From positions 124,001 through 188,000 of the forward strand of contig NZ_FONV01000008.1 in the NCBI RefSeq assembly GCF_900113015.1: DNA of 64,000 nucleotides, written 5' to 3'. Below the pieces are notes generated by a model. That model saw nothing but the letters and a program-made list of their open reading frames with translations. It did not search any database and was not told where the DNA came from. The position numbers and the translations under genes are program-made. This stretch comes from Actinoplanes philippinensis (GTDB lineage: Bacteria > Actinomycetota > Actinomycetes > Mycobacteriales > Micromonosporaceae). Shown piece by piece: positions 15,189 through 25,348 of this stretch. Every line of letters begins with the position of its first letter. Within the stretch, counting starts at the first letter, position 1.

Positions 15189-15476
15189 TCAGGTTGCTTT
15201 CTTGAGGCATTCGAGGATTTTGGGGCCGGCGCTTTCCGGCGGGGCCTGGCCGGCCAGGAATGCCTCGCGGGTCTTGTCGGATGCGTCGGTCGTGTACCAG
15301 TCCGCGATGCAGTCGACGACCGCGTCCGGGGCGTCCGCCATGTCGGGGTCGGCTCGGATCTTGGCGACCACGGCGGCTCGGTCGGGGCTGTCCGACGAGC
15401 AGGCGGCGACCGGCAGCAGCAGGGCGGACATGCAGGACGAGATCAGCAACGCGAGGATCCGGCGGTGTGCGGGCAC
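15189..15476 (-). CDS. Small secreted lipoprotein
   Basis: A 95-residue putative lipoprotein. The GTG at 15476 gives VPAHRRILALLISSCMSALLLPVAACSSD, with a short basic n-region, hydrophobic core and lipobox VAAC. The mature part is small and acidic (RADPDMADAPDAVVDCIADWYT, ending ILECLKKAT) with two Cys that could form a disulfide. A longer upstream start would add an implausible hydrophilic leader. It is divergent from the large RHS gene with a 232-bp AT-richer gap holding both promoters. Function unknown. Confidence 0.7.
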   Translation of the reverse strand: MPAHRRILALLISSCMSALLLPVAACSSDSPDRAAVVAKIRADPDMADAPDAVVDCIADWYTTDASDKTREAFLAGQAPPESAGPKILECLKKAT

Positions 15477-15708
15477 GGCGGCAGCGTAGCCCGTAACGCC
15501 CCCCGGCCGGTGCCCCGTCCGTACCGAACTTTTATCGTCATGTGTCAATCTTTAAACTTTGCTTGCTGATGTTGGAGTGTTTCGGCAGGTGAGTCGGCCG
15601 ACGGGGGGCAACAGTGGCGGAAAAGGGGGCGGCGGCCGGCGGATTGTTTCGGTTACGTTGACGCCGATCGATGGACTGGCCCATTGATCTGATCTTTCGG
15701 GGGGATCA

Positions 15709-18700
15709 ATGCGGTTCCGTCTGCCTGCTCATCTGATCCACGTCGCGGTCGCCGTGACCGTCGCGGTCGCCGGACTTCCGGCCGCGGCGGCCGCTCAACC
15801 CGCCCCGCCAGGGCAGCATCCCCCGACAGCGAACGCTACAGCGCACGCGGCGGCAGCGGCCGGGCCCCGGGAGTTCTTCTACGACGCCGCCGGACAACTG
15901 GCCGGCGTCACCGACCCCGCCACCGGGTCGGCGGCCTACCGCTACGACGACGCCGGCAACCTGCTGCGCACCGAGCGGATCGAACCCGGCGCGGTGGCCG
16001 TGTTCGCTCTGGTCCCGGCGCGGGGCCCGGTGGGGTCGTCGATCGAGATCGGCGGCGCCGGGTTCAGCGCCACGACCACCGCCAACGAGGTGACCGTCGA
16101 CGGCATCGCGGCCACGGTCAGCCGCGCGACCACCGGCCGGCTGCGCATCCAGATCCCGAACGGCGCCACCGACGGCGTGGTGAAGGTCAGCGTCGGCGAC
16201 CGCTCCGCCACGAGCCCCCGCCCGTTCCGGATCGAGGACGGCACGCCGGCGCCGGGCATCACCACCCTGTCGACCGACCGGGGCAACAAGAACGACCTGG
16301 TCACCATCACCGGCACCGGCTTCGACACCGACCCCGCGCGCAACGTGGTGATGTTCCACCGCACCACCGCCCGGGTGCAGGAGGCGAGCGCCACGACGCT
16401 CAAGGTGCGGATCCCGGCGGCGGCACAGTCCGGGAAGGTGTCGGTGCGTACCGCCGGCGGCACCGCGGAGAGCGCCGGGGACTTCTACGTCGCTCCGCGG
16501 GGCTTCGTGATGAGCGACCTGGTGCCCAGCGGCCGGATCAAGGCCGGCAGCCCGACGCTCACGGTGACCGTGCCGGCGGGCAAGGCGGCGCTGGTGCTGA
16601 TCGACGGCGTCGCGGGCGAGAACCTCAACCTCAAGTTCGACGGCAACACCGTACCCAAGCGCTCCGCTCTGTGGCTCTACCAGCCCTACGGCGGCAACTT
16701 CGCCCGCGGGGTGCTCGGCGACCCCCTCGACCTGTGGTCCGGCGGGCCGCTCAGCCAGGACCTGCCGAAGCTGACCGCCACCGGCACGTACGCCATGGTG
16801 ATCAAGCCCAACGACGGCGCGTCGGGCAGCATGCGCATCACCGCGTCGAACACGCTGAGCGGAACCGCACTGACCGCCGACGGATCCGGGGTCCCGTTCC
16901 AGATCACCGTGCCGCAACAACCGTTCCAGACCACGTTCACGGCCACCGCCAACCAGTGGATGAGCTTCGGCCTCACCGAGCTCAGCGAGCCGGCCAACAC
17001 CTACGTGGTCAAGGTGACCGCGCCCGACAACTCGGTGTTCACGTGGCAGGCGTCGCTGACCCGTTACACGCCCACGATGGTGTTCAAGCCCAAGCAGACC
17101 GGCACCTACAAACTCTCCATCACCTTCGGCGCCAACGAGCTCGGCTTCGGCCGGGTGTGGCTGTCCACCGTCATCAACGGCGCCACGATGACCGTCAACG
17201 GCTCCTCCGTGCCGGTCACCATCCAGCGTCCCGGACAGTCCGTCCGACTGCCGTTCGCCGGCACCACCGGTCAGGTGCTGCAGCTCGGCTACACCGACAA
17301 CACGCTGCAGCAGAACGACCGGCCCGCCTACCCGGCGGCGATCATGGTGGAGCCCGACGAGGTCCAGGTGACCCTCGAGACCGGGTGGGCCGAGTCGCGG
17401 GACATCCCCACGCTGCGCAAGACCGGGCAGCACAGCATCTTCGTCACCGGCTGGCACGCCGTCGGCGGCCTGGAGGCCTGGCTGTCCACCCGGGCCGAGG
17501 GTGGCGAGTTGCCGGTCAACTCCATGAAGACCGTGACCGTCGACCGGCCCGGCCGTGACGTGTGGCTCGACTTCAACGGGGTGCAGGGCCGGCCGCTCTA
17601 TCTCGGCACGACCGACCGGTCGCTGCCCGGCGAGGTGAACCTGCGCCTCTACAAGCCGGACGGGTTCCTGGTGTCGCTCGGCAGCGGCCGCACCATCGAC
17701 ATCGCGGCGCTCCCGGTCACCGGCAAGTACCGGCTGCAGGTCGATCCCGAGTCCGCCGGCAAGGGCACCCTCGCCGTGGTCGCGGCCGAGCCACGCAACG
17801 TCGGCGCGCTGACCCCGGACGCGCCCGCCACCAAGGCCGACGTCACCCTGCCGGGCCAGCGCATCGTGGCCACGTTCACCGGCACCACCGGCCAGCGGCT
17901 GTCCTTCGGCGCCACCGGCGACATCGACTTCGTGCTGACCCGCATCTACAAGCCGGACAACGCCCAGCTCGACTTCTGGGGAACCATCGACCTGCGCTAC
18001 GGCATCGACCTGCCCGCCCTGCCGGCCACCGGGACCTACCGCATCGAGCTGACCCCGAACAACGCGGCCACCGGCGCGTACAACCTGCTGCTGTCCTCGG
18101 AACTCAACGTCGGCAAGGCCGAGGTCGGCGGCGCCGCCAAGAGCTTCACCATCACCCGGCCCGGCCAGAACGGGCTGATGACCTTCGACGGCACGGCCGC
18201 GGTCACCACCCAGATCACGCTGTCCAACCTCAACCTGGGCGGCAACACGATCTACTTCACCGTCCTGGACCCGACCGGCGCGGTGCTGGCACGCCGCTGG
18301 CGCATGTACTACTTCACCGAACTGCTGCCCAACCTGCCGACGACAGGCACGTACACCCTGATCTTCGACCCGGGCAACGGCGCCACCGGATCGTTCGACA
18401 TGGCCGTGCACCGCAAGGCGGCCGTCACGGCCGCCAAGGCGCCCTTCAAAGAGGAGCCGGGTACGGCCGGGGCGGTTCTGCCCAGCTGCGCCACCGGCGC
18501 CGAGCAGACACCGGCACTGAGCGCTCCCGTCCTGCAGCAGCCCGGTGAGCCCGCTGCGGCTCCCGCGCCGCAACCGGCGACCGCGCCGGCGTGCGAGGAC
18601 ACCGGCTGGACACCCGACGCGAAGAACCTGGCCGGCGTGGACTGGTCCACCCGCCGTGCGCCGGCGCCGACCCGGGAACGGGCGCTGCAGTTCCCCGCCG

Positions 18701-21700
18701 GCGTGACCGGTGTGGTGGGCCGGGTGCTCGCCACCGGCGGCAACCCCCTGGGCGGTGTCACCGTCAGCGCCCGCGGCAAGACCACGACGACCGGCGCGGA
18801 CGGCCGGTTCGCCCTCGCCGGCCTCCCGTCCGGGCATCTCGCGCTGCACGTCGACGGCCGCAGCACCACCGGCACCGCCCGCGGCACGTACGGAGTCTTC
18901 GACATCGGCGTGGACGTCACCGAAGGTGAGGTGCTCGTCCTGCCGTACACCGTCTTCCTGCCCAAGATCGACACCCGGGCCACGGTGTCCGTGCCGAGCC
19001 CGACCACCCGCGAGATCGTGCTGACCACGAAAGCCATCCCCGGCCTCGAGGTGCACATCCCGAAGGGCACCGTGATCCGCGACGCCGACGGCAACGTGGC
19101 CCACGAGCTGAGCCTGACACCGATCCCGATCGACCGGCCCCCGTTCCCCCTGCCGCCCACCCGCGTCCCGGTGTACTTCTCCGTCCAGCCCGGCGGCGGG
19201 GTCCTCTTCCCGCAGGGCGCGCGGATCGTCTACCCGAACTACACCAAGGAAGCGCCGGGCACCCGGACGCAGTTCTGGAACTACGACCCCGACGTCAAGG
19301 GCTGGCACCTGTACGGCCTGGGCACGGTCACCCCGGACGGCAAGCAGATCGTCCCCGACCCGGACGTCAAGTTCTACCGGCTCACCGGCGCGATGACCGC
19401 CGTGCCCGGCATGAACCCCGCCCAGAACGCGCCCCGCCCCAACGGCGCCCGCGTCGGTGACCCGGTGGACCCGTCGACCGGCCTGCTCGTCGACGAGACC
19501 GTCGACCTGACCGTCGACGACATCGTGCCGATCGAGATCAAGCGCACCTACCAGCAGGGCGACGTGGACACCCGGGCGTTCGGCGTCGGCACCAACTTCG
19601 ACTACGGGCTGTTCCCCTGGTCGCCGGGGCAGATCGGCAACTTCGACTTCCAGCAGTTCGACCTCGTCCAACCGGACGGCAGCAAGATCCACTACACCCG
19701 GACGTCCCCCGGCAACGACTACGCCGGCGCCATCTTCAAAGCCGACCCCACCCCGACCCGGTACGACGGCTCGACCGTGGCCTGGAACGGCGACGGCTGG
19801 GACGTCAAACTCCGCGACGGCACCGTGTACGTGCTCGGCGACGAGTCACCGGTGCAGGAGATCCGCGACAAGTTCGGCAACACCACCACCATCACCCGGG
19901 CCACCGCCGCACCCGGCACCGACGGCAAGGTCCGCCTCAACGGCGCGGTCACCCAGATCACCTCGCCGAACGGCCGATGGGTGAAATTCGGCTACGACCA
20001 GGCCAACCCGCCGAAGATCACATCGATCGAGGACAACATCGGCCGCAAGGTCGGCTACACCTACGACACCGGCAACCGGCTGTCCACCGTCACCGACACC
20101 CGCGGCGGCGTCACCCGCTACACGTGGGAGAACGGCCTGCTCAAGAGCATCACCAACCCGCGCGGCACCGAATACCTGGTCAACACCTACGACGCGAACA
20201 AACGGGTGAAGACCCAGAAGGGCCCCGACGGCGGCCTGACCACCTTCGACTACGTCACCTCCGGCACCTCGGTCACCGAGACGACGATGACCGACCCCGA
20301 GGGCAACAAGCGGCGCTTCACCTTCAACACCCAGGGCCAGGTCCTCACCGACACCAAGGCGTACGGCACCAGCCTCGCCCAGACCACGACCACCACCTAC
20401 GACACCTCCGGCGTCCGCCGCGCCACCACCGTCGACGCCCTGAACCGGCGCACCGCCTACACGTACAACACCGCCGGACAGGTCAACAAGATCACCGTGC
20501 TGGACGGCACCGCCCAGGCCCGCAGCGAGACGTTCGACTGGACCGGACCCTACGCCGAGCTGACCAAGCACACCGACGGCTACGGCAAGGCGACCGTCTA
20601 CGAGATCGACGGCAAGGGATACCTCAAGAGCGTCACCGACCGGCAGAACCGCAAGTCACTGATCACCACGGACGCGGCCGGCCAGGTCACCCGGCTCACC
20701 GACCCGGCCGGCAAGACGGTCACCACCGTGTACGCCGGCTCCGACGCGGTACAGACGACCGACGAGACCGGCAACGTCAGCCGCACCGCGTACGACGGGA
20801 TCGGCCGTGCGGTCCGGGCCACCGACGGCCTCGGCGTGCGCACCGACACCACCGTCGACGCGGCCGGCCTGGTCCGCGCCGTCACCGACGGCCTCGGCCG
20901 TACCGTCCGCTTCGACTACGACGCCAACGGCAACCGCACCGAGGTCACCGACGCCCGCGGCGGCACCACCCACTTCGACTACAACACCCGCGACCAGGTC
21001 GAGACCGTCACCGACCCGGCCGGGAAGTCCGAGGCCTACGAGTACGACCTCAACGGCAACGCGGACAAGCACACCAGCCGCCGCGGCGTGGTCACCGAGA
21101 ACACGTACGACGAACTCGACCGCCTCCACCAACGCACCGTGGCCGGCGGCGGCACGATCACCTACGGCTACGACGCGGGAAACCGGCTGCGCCGTACCGA
21201 GGACAGCGTGTCCGGCGTGGTCACCACCGACTACGACGACTTGGACCGGATCACCGGCGAAGGCACACCCCAGGGCAGCGTGACCTACGGCTACACCGCC
21301 GCCGTTCGGGACCGGACCCTCACCGTCGCCGGGCGTACCGCGACCCGGCACCTGTACGACGCCAACGGCGCCCTCCAGGAGATCCAGCAGGGCGGCACCG
21401 CGGTGACGACCGTCGGACGCGACGCCACCGGCCGCGCCGAACGGGTCGGCGCCCCGAGCACCGGCATCAGCCAGACCTACGCGTACACCGACGCCGGCCA
21501 GGTCAAGACCATCACCTACCGCAACGGCACCACCGTGCTCGGCGACCTGGGCTACGAGTACGACGCCGCCGGCCGGCCGATCCGTGTCACCGGAACGTAC
21601 TCACGGACCGCCCTGCCGCCGGAGTTCGGCCCGGCCACCTACGACGCCGCCAACCGGATCGAGAAGATCGCCGACACGACGGTCACCCACGACGCCGACG

Positions 21701-22608
21701 GCAACATCACCTCCGACGGCGTCACCACCTACACCTGGAACGCGCGCGGCGAACTCGCCGCACTGTCCGGCCCGGACCACAGCGCCTCCTTCACCTACGC
21801 CACCGACGGGCGCCGCACCGGACGGACCGTCGACGACGCCACCACCACCTACCTGCACGACGGCCCGAACCCGTTGCAGGAAAGCGTGAACGGCGCCGTC
21901 ACCGCCACCATGACCAGCGCGGGCACCGACGGCTTCCAACTGCGCGAGAGCGGCGGCACCACCCGCCGCTACCTCACCGACGCGCTGGGCAGCACGGTGG
22001 GCCTGGTCGACACGACCGGAGCCGGGGCGCAGTACACCTACGAGCCGTTCGGCGCCACCACCGTCACCGGCGCCGACAACGGCAACCCGTACCGCTACAC
22101 CGGCCGCGAGGACGACGGCACCGGACTCTACTTCTACCGCGAGCGGTACTACAGCCCGATCCTGCAACGGTTCCTCAGCGAGGACCCGATCGGCTTCGCC
22201 GGCGGCCTCAACCTGTATGCCTACGTCAGCAACCAGCCGACCCTGCTGACCGACCCCACCGGCGAGAAACCGGCCAACCCGGGCGGCGGCTCCACCGGCA
22301 CCGGCGACGACGGCTACATCCCCGGCTACTACCTGCTGGACAAGGGCTTCAAGGCGCCGAAACAGACGACGCCCGGCACCCGGATCATCGAGGGCACCTA
22401 CAACAACAACCGAGGCCCCGGCGGTGAACGGCAGGAACCGTGGACCGCTCATTACGATCAGTACGGCCGGCTCATCGGGCGCACCGACTACAACGCCGGA
22501 CTGCCGGGCCAGGGCATCCCCGACACCCATTACCACCGGTTCGTGTACGGCCCCGGAAAGAACGGCCACGAGATCGAGAAACACGTACCGGGAGAGTTCA
22601 CACCATGA
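15709..22608 (+). CDS. Secreted RHS/YD-repeat polymorphic toxin
   Basis: A 2299-residue protein with a Sec signal peptide (about 1-33). One isolated YD repeat follows at about 55-90, then two IPT/TIG folds at about 97-262. Next come about five repeated beta-sandwich units marked by T-x-x-RPGQ-like and TGTY-x-L motifs at about 390-900, and a carboxypeptidase-regulatory-like fold at about 998-1060. A DUF6531-like entry (GDPVDPSTGLLVDETVDLT, about 1246) leads to many YD repeats and the RHS core YYSPILQRFLSEDPIGFAGGLNLYAY at about 2143-2168. The final 115 residues, after DPTGEKP, are unlike the shell and carry HYDQYGRLIGRTDYN and HYHRF motifs: a probable toxin tip of unknown activity. A GGGGGGA ribosome site precedes the ATG. 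Confidence 0.9.
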   Translation: MRFRLPAHLIHVAVAVTVAVAGLPAAAAAQPAPPGQHPPTANATAHAAAAAGPREFFYDAAGQLAGVTDPATGSAAYRYDDAGNLLRTERIEPGAVAVFALVPARGPVGSSIEIGGAGFSATTTANEVTVDGIAATVSRATTGRLRIQIPNGATDGVVKVSVGDRSATSPRPFRIEDGTPAPGITTLSTDRGNKNDLVTITGTGFDTDPARNVVMFHRTTARVQEASATTLKVRIPAAAQSGKVSVRTAGGTAESAGDFYVAPRGFVMSDLVPSGRIKAGSPTLTVTVPAGKAALVLIDGVAGENLNLKFDGNTVPKRSALWLYQPYGGNFARGVLGDPLDLWSGGPLSQDLPKLTATGTYAMVIKPNDGASGSMRITASNTLSGTALTADGSGVPFQITVPQQPFQTTFTATANQWMSFGLTELSEPANTYVVKVTAPDNSVFTWQASLTRYTPTMVFKPKQTGTYKLSITFGANELGFGRVWLSTVINGATMTVNGSSVPVTIQRPGQSVRLPFAGTTGQVLQLGYTDNTLQQNDRPAYPAAIMVEPDEVQVTLETGWAESRDIPTLRKTGQHSIFVTGWHAVGGLEAWLSTRAEGGELPVNSMKTVTVDRPGRDVWLDFNGVQGRPLYLGTTDRSLPGEVNLRLYKPDGFLVSLGSGRTIDIAALPVTGKYRLQVDPESAGKGTLAVVAAEPRNVGALTPDAPATKADVTLPGQRIVATFTGTTGQRLSFGATGDIDFVLTRIYKPDNAQLDFWGTIDLRYGIDLPALPATGTYRIELTPNNAATGAYNLLLSSELNVGKAEVGGAAKSFTITRPGQNGLMTFDGTAAVTTQITLSNLNLGGNTIYFTVLDPTGAVLARRWRMYYFTELLPNLPTTGTYTLIFDPGNGATGSFDMAVHRKAAVTAAKAPFKEEPGTAGAVLPSCATGAEQTPALSAPVLQQPGEPAAAPAPQPATAPACEDTGWTPDAKNLAGVDWSTRRAPAPTRERALQFPAGVTGVVGRVLATGGNPLGGVTVSARGKTTTTGADGRFALAGLPSGHLALHVDGRSTTGTARGTYGVFDIGVDVTEGEVLVLPYTVFLPKIDTRATVSVPSPTTREIVLTTKAIPGLEVHIPKGTVIRDADGNVAHELSLTPIPIDRPPFPLPPTRVPVYFSVQPGGGVLFPQGARIVYPNYTKEAPGTRTQFWNYDPDVKGWHLYGLGTVTPDGKQIVPDPDVKFYRLTGAMTAVPGMNPAQNAPRPNGARVGDPVDPSTGLLVDETVDLTVDDIVPIEIKRTYQQGDVDTRAFGVGTNFDYGLFPWSPGQIGNFDFQQFDLVQPDGSKIHYTRTSPGNDYAGAIFKADPTPTRYDGSTVAWNGDGWDVKLRDGTVYVLGDESPVQEIRDKFGNTTTITRATAAPGTDGKVRLNGAVTQITSPNGRWVKFGYDQANPPKITSIEDNIGRKVGYTYDTGNRLSTVTDTRGGVTRYTWENGLLKSITNPRGTEYLVNTYDANKRVKTQKGPDGGLTTFDYVTSGTSVTETTMTDPEGNKRRFTFNTQGQVLTDTKAYGTSLAQTTTTTYDTSGVRRATTVDALNRRTAYTYNTAGQVNKITVLDGTAQARSETFDWTGPYAELTKHTDGYGKATVYEIDGKGYLKSVTDRQNRKSLITTDAAGQVTRLTDPAGKTVTTVYAGSDAVQTTDETGNVSRTAYDGIGRAVRATDGLGVRTDTTVDAAGLVRAVTDGLGRTVRFDYDANGNRTEVTDARGGTTHFDYNTRDQVETVTDPAGKSEAYEYDLNGNADKHTSRRGVVTENTYDELDRLHQRTVAGGGTITYGYDAGNRLRRTEDSVSGVVTTDYDDLDRITGEGTPQGSVTYGYTAAVRDRTLTVAGRTATRHLYDANGALQEIQQGGTAVTTVGRDATGRAERVGAPSTGISQTYAYTDAGQVKTITYRNGTTVLGDLGYEYDAAGRPIRVTGTYSRTALPPEFGPATYDAANRIEKIADTTVTHDADGNITSDGVTTYTWNARGELAALSGPDHSASFTYATDGRRTGRTVDDATTTYLHDGPNPLQESVNGAVTATMTSAGTDGFQLRESGGTTRRYLTDALGSTVGLVDTTGAGAQYTYEPFGATTVTGADNGNPYRYTGREDDGTGLYFYRERYYSPILQRFLSEDPIGFAGGLNLYAYVSNQPTLLTDPTGEKPANPGGGSTGTGDDGYIPGYYLLDKGFKAPKQTTPGTRIIEGTYNNNRGPGGERQEPWTAHYDQYGRLIGRTDYNAGLPGQGIPDTHYHRFVYGPGKNGHEIEKHVPGEFTP

Positions 22609-22934
22609 CCATCGATCCACTGGCGGCCTACGACGCCCTGCTCGCCCGCGCCGCGTGGGTGATCGGGCGGGTCGAGATCGACAACGCCGCCGACGGCCTG
22701 CGCCTGTCCATCCAGGCGCGGGCCACCGCCCCCGGGGCAGGCGAGGCGCCGGTGCTCCACTTCACCGGAGTCACCGGGCTCGAATTCCACCAGGAGGCCG
22801 GCGACCTGCCGCTCGGGCTCCAGATCGTCGACATGGCCGCGGACGGCTGGGAGGACCTGCGCTGGCGGGTCACCGACCCCGAGTACGGGATCGCCTCCTT
22901 CTGGTGCGCCGGCTTCACCGTCGGCGAGCACTGA
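22605..22934 (+). CDS. Candidate immunity protein for the RHS toxin
   Basis: A 109-residue acidic, soluble protein with no signal peptide. Its ATG overlaps the stop of the RHS gene (ATGA), the usual position and coupling for a cognate immunity gene behind a polymorphic toxin tip. No named family was recognised. The sequence has a mixed alpha/beta look, with conserved-looking VLHFTGVTGLEFHQE and a C-terminal SFWCAGFTVGEH. The role is inferred from position, size and charge only. Confidence 0.7.
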   Translation: MTIDPLAAYDALLARAAWVIGRVEIDNAADGLRLSIQARATAPGAGEAPVLHFTGVTGLEFHQEAGDLPLGLQIVDMAADGWEDLRWRVTDPEYGIASFWCAGFTVGEH

Positions 22935-22963
22935 CCACGAGTACGCACATGGGGGAGGACACG

Positions 22964-24208
22964 ATGGGAAGACGTACCCGGCGACTCGCCGGAACGATGC
23001 TCGCTGCCGCGGTCGCCGTCACGCTGACCGGTGCCGCCGGCAGCGCGGCGGCGGCGCCCCTGACCGGCCCGGTGCACGTGCCGGCCGCAGGAGCCGTCAA
23101 GGACCGCTACATCGTCACGCTCAAGGCCGACGCCGGACCCGCGGCCCTCGCGTCGGACTCGGTCACCGACCGCTACGGCGGGGAGGTCGTCCACTCCTAC
23201 GGCACGGCCCTGCACGGCTTCGCGCTACGGGCGACCGAGACCCAGGCCCGCCGGCTCGCCGCCGACCCCCGGGTGGCCCGGGTCGAGGCCGACGCCGTCG
23301 CGTACGGGACGACGTCGCGACCGTACCCGTTGTGGAACCTCGACCTGGTCGACCAGCGCTCGTCGGTGCTGGACGACATGTACAGCTTCCCGGACTCGGC
23401 CGGCAGCGGTGTGACCGCCTACGTCATGGACACCGGCATCCGCACCACGCACAGCCAGTTCGGCGGGCGCGCCACCATCGGCGTGGACACCGTGCAGGAC
23501 GGCTGGAACGGCCAGGACTGCAACGTCGACGGGCACGGCACCCACGTGGCCGGCACGGTGGGCGGCGCCACCTTCGGCATCGCCTCACGGGTGTCGCTGG
23601 TCTCGGTGCGGGTGCTCGGCTGCGACAACGCGGGCCTCTACAGCGAGATCATCGCCGGCGTCGACTGGATCACGCAGAACGGCGTCCGCCCCGCGGTGGT
23701 CAACATGAGCCTGGGCGGCTCGCGGTCCACCGCCCTGGACACCGCCGTCACCAACTCGATCAACGCCGGCTTCACCTATGTCGTGGCGGCCGGCAACTGG
23801 AACGCCAACGCCTGCGACTACAGCCCGGCGGCGGTGCCCGGCGCGATCACCGTCGCAGCGAGCAACTCCATCGGGGAACGCGCGACCGGCTGGGGCGGCA
23901 CCCAGTCCGGCTCCGACTACGGCACGTGCGTCGACCTGTTCGCCCCCGGCCAGGAGATCCGGTCGGCCCACAACGCCACCGACAACGCCACGCGCGTCCT
24001 CAAAGGAACGTCCATGGCGGCGCCGCACGTCGCCGGGGCCGCCGCGCTGCTGCTCGCCGACCAGCCGACACTGACACCGGCCCAGGTGGCCGCCGCGCTG
24101 ACCGCCAGCGCCACCCCCGGTGCGCTGCGCGCGGACACGCTTCTCGGCTCACCCAACCGGCTGCTCTACGTCGAGCATCCACCGGTCGAGAGCCTCCGCC
24201 GCCGATGA
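22964..24208 (+). CDS. Secreted subtilisin-like serine protease (S8)
   Basis: A 414-residue secreted protease: signal peptide (about 1-31), I9 inhibitor prodomain (DRYIVTLKADAG to VARVEADAVAYG), then the S8 catalytic domain. The triad is visible: Asp in VMDTGIR, His in DGHGTHVAGTVGG, Ser in GTSMAAPHVAGAAALLL, with the oxyanion Asn in AAGNWN. It resembles proteinase K/aqualysin-type enzymes. The start at 22964 has GGGGGAGG 6 bp upstream. It follows the immunity gene by 29 bp and overlaps the peroxidase gene by 4 bp. Confidence 0.92.
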   Translation: MGRRTRRLAGTMLAAAVAVTLTGAAGSAAAAPLTGPVHVPAAGAVKDRYIVTLKADAGPAALASDSVTDRYGGEVVHSYGTALHGFALRATETQARRLAADPRVARVEADAVAYGTTSRPYPLWNLDLVDQRSSVLDDMYSFPDSAGSGVTAYVMDTGIRTTHSQFGGRATIGVDTVQDGWNGQDCNVDGHGTHVAGTVGGATFGIASRVSLVSVRVLGCDNAGLYSEIIAGVDWITQNGVRPAVVNMSLGGSRSTALDTAVTNSINAGFTYVVAAGNWNANACDYSPAAVPGAITVAASNSIGERATGWGGTQSGSDYGTCVDLFAPGQEIRSAHNATDNATRVLKGTSMAAPHVAGAAALLLADQPTLTPAQVAAALTASATPGALRADTLLGSPNRLLYVEHPPVESLRRR

Positions 24209-25248
24209 CCGGCCCCCGTCGCCGGACAGTGCTGGCCGCCGGGCTCACGAGCGCGGCGGCCGGCCTGACCGGCTGCTCCGATCCCGATCCCGCTCCCGCT
24301 CCGCCACCGGTGCGGACCGCCCCCAGCGTGCTCACCGGCAACCCCGTCGTGGTCGCGCCGGTCCGCCGGGCTGCAATCCTGACCGCCTACGACATCAGCG
24401 GCGCCGACCTGGCGGCGCCGCTGTCCGCCCTCGAGGAACACCTGCGCGGCACCGCCGCCACGATCGCGGTAGGGGCGTCGCTGTTCGACGGCCGGTTCCC
24501 GATCGACAGGCCCCGCCTGCTCAGCCAGATGCCCGCCTTCCGAGCCGACGTGCCCGACCCGCAGTGGTGCCACGGCGACCTGCTCGTGCAAGCTGTCGCC
24601 GACGACCTCGAAACGCTGCGCGCGCTGACCCGCCCCTCCATGCCGGGCCTGCGACGGCGATGGAGCATCGAGGGCTCCCACCCGAACGCGCCCGGACCCG
24701 GCACCCGCAACGCGTTCGGGTTCCAGGAAGGCCTCGGCAACCCGGACGCCGCCGACCGGCAGCTGATGGGCGAACTGGTCTGGGTGCAGCCCGGCGACGG
24801 CGAACCCGCCTGGTGCACCGGCGGCACCTACCAGGTGGTCCGGCTCATCCAGATGGCGATGCCGACCTGGGACTCCGATCCGGTCGCCGAGCAGGAACGC
24901 GTGATCGGCCGGCGCAAGGACACCGGAGCCCCCCTGAGCGGGCAACGACAGACCGACGAACCCGACCTCGACGGCGAGGCGATCGCCGTCGACGCCCACA
25001 TCCGCCTGGCGAACCCGAGAACACCGGACAGCATGGCCCACCGCATCCTGCGGCACGGCTACACCTACCGGCTGTCCGCGGAGAACACCGGCCAGATCTT
25101 CATCTGCTACCAGCGCGACGTGGAGAAGGGCTTCGCCACGATCCAGCGCCGCCTCGCCGGCGAGGCGATGGAACGGTATCTGCTGCCGTTCGGCGGCGGC
25201 TACTTCTTCGTCCTGCCACCGGCCGGCGTCCGGGCACTCATCGGCTAG
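24205..25248 (+). CDS. DyP-type haem peroxidase, exported lipoprotein
   Basis: Dye-decolorising-type peroxidase (EfeB-like) of 347 residues. The N-terminus MTGPRRRTVLAAG has a twin-arginine look and is followed by the lipobox LTGC, suggesting Tat export and a lipid anchor. The C-terminal haem region is typical (MAHRILRHGYTYR, proximal His). The distal GxxDG motif reads GFQEGLGNPD, with Glu where catalytic Asp is usual. The ATG overlaps the protease stop (ATGA). No EfeU/EfeO iron-uptake partners are adjacent, so an oxidative role with the protease is more likely than iron import. Confidence 0.88.
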   Translation: MTGPRRRTVLAAGLTSAAAGLTGCSDPDPAPAPPPVRTAPSVLTGNPVVVAPVRRAAILTAYDISGADLAAPLSALEEHLRGTAATIAVGASLFDGRFPIDRPRLLSQMPAFRADVPDPQWCHGDLLVQAVADDLETLRALTRPSMPGLRRRWSIEGSHPNAPGPGTRNAFGFQEGLGNPDAADRQLMGELVWVQPGDGEPAWCTGGTYQVVRLIQMAMPTWDSDPVAEQERVIGRRKDTGAPLSGQRQTDEPDLDGEAIAVDAHIRLANPRTPDSMAHRILRHGYTYRLSAENTGQIFICYQRDVEKGFATIQRRLAGEAMERYLLPFGGGYFFVLPPAGVRALIG

Positions 25249-25348
25249 CGGCTCGTCGAGGGGCGGCGCGGCCGGACGACCTCACCGACAGATCCCACGA
25301 TCCGGCCCGTCCTCGTTCCCGGCGTCGACAGCGGTCGTGGGTGCCGCC

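Noticed and set aside
15706..19692. 1328-codon open frame on the minus strand
   Set aside because: It lies opposite the RHS gene, whose strand has a signal peptide, domain motifs and a ribosome site. The minus frame is a GC-bias artefact.
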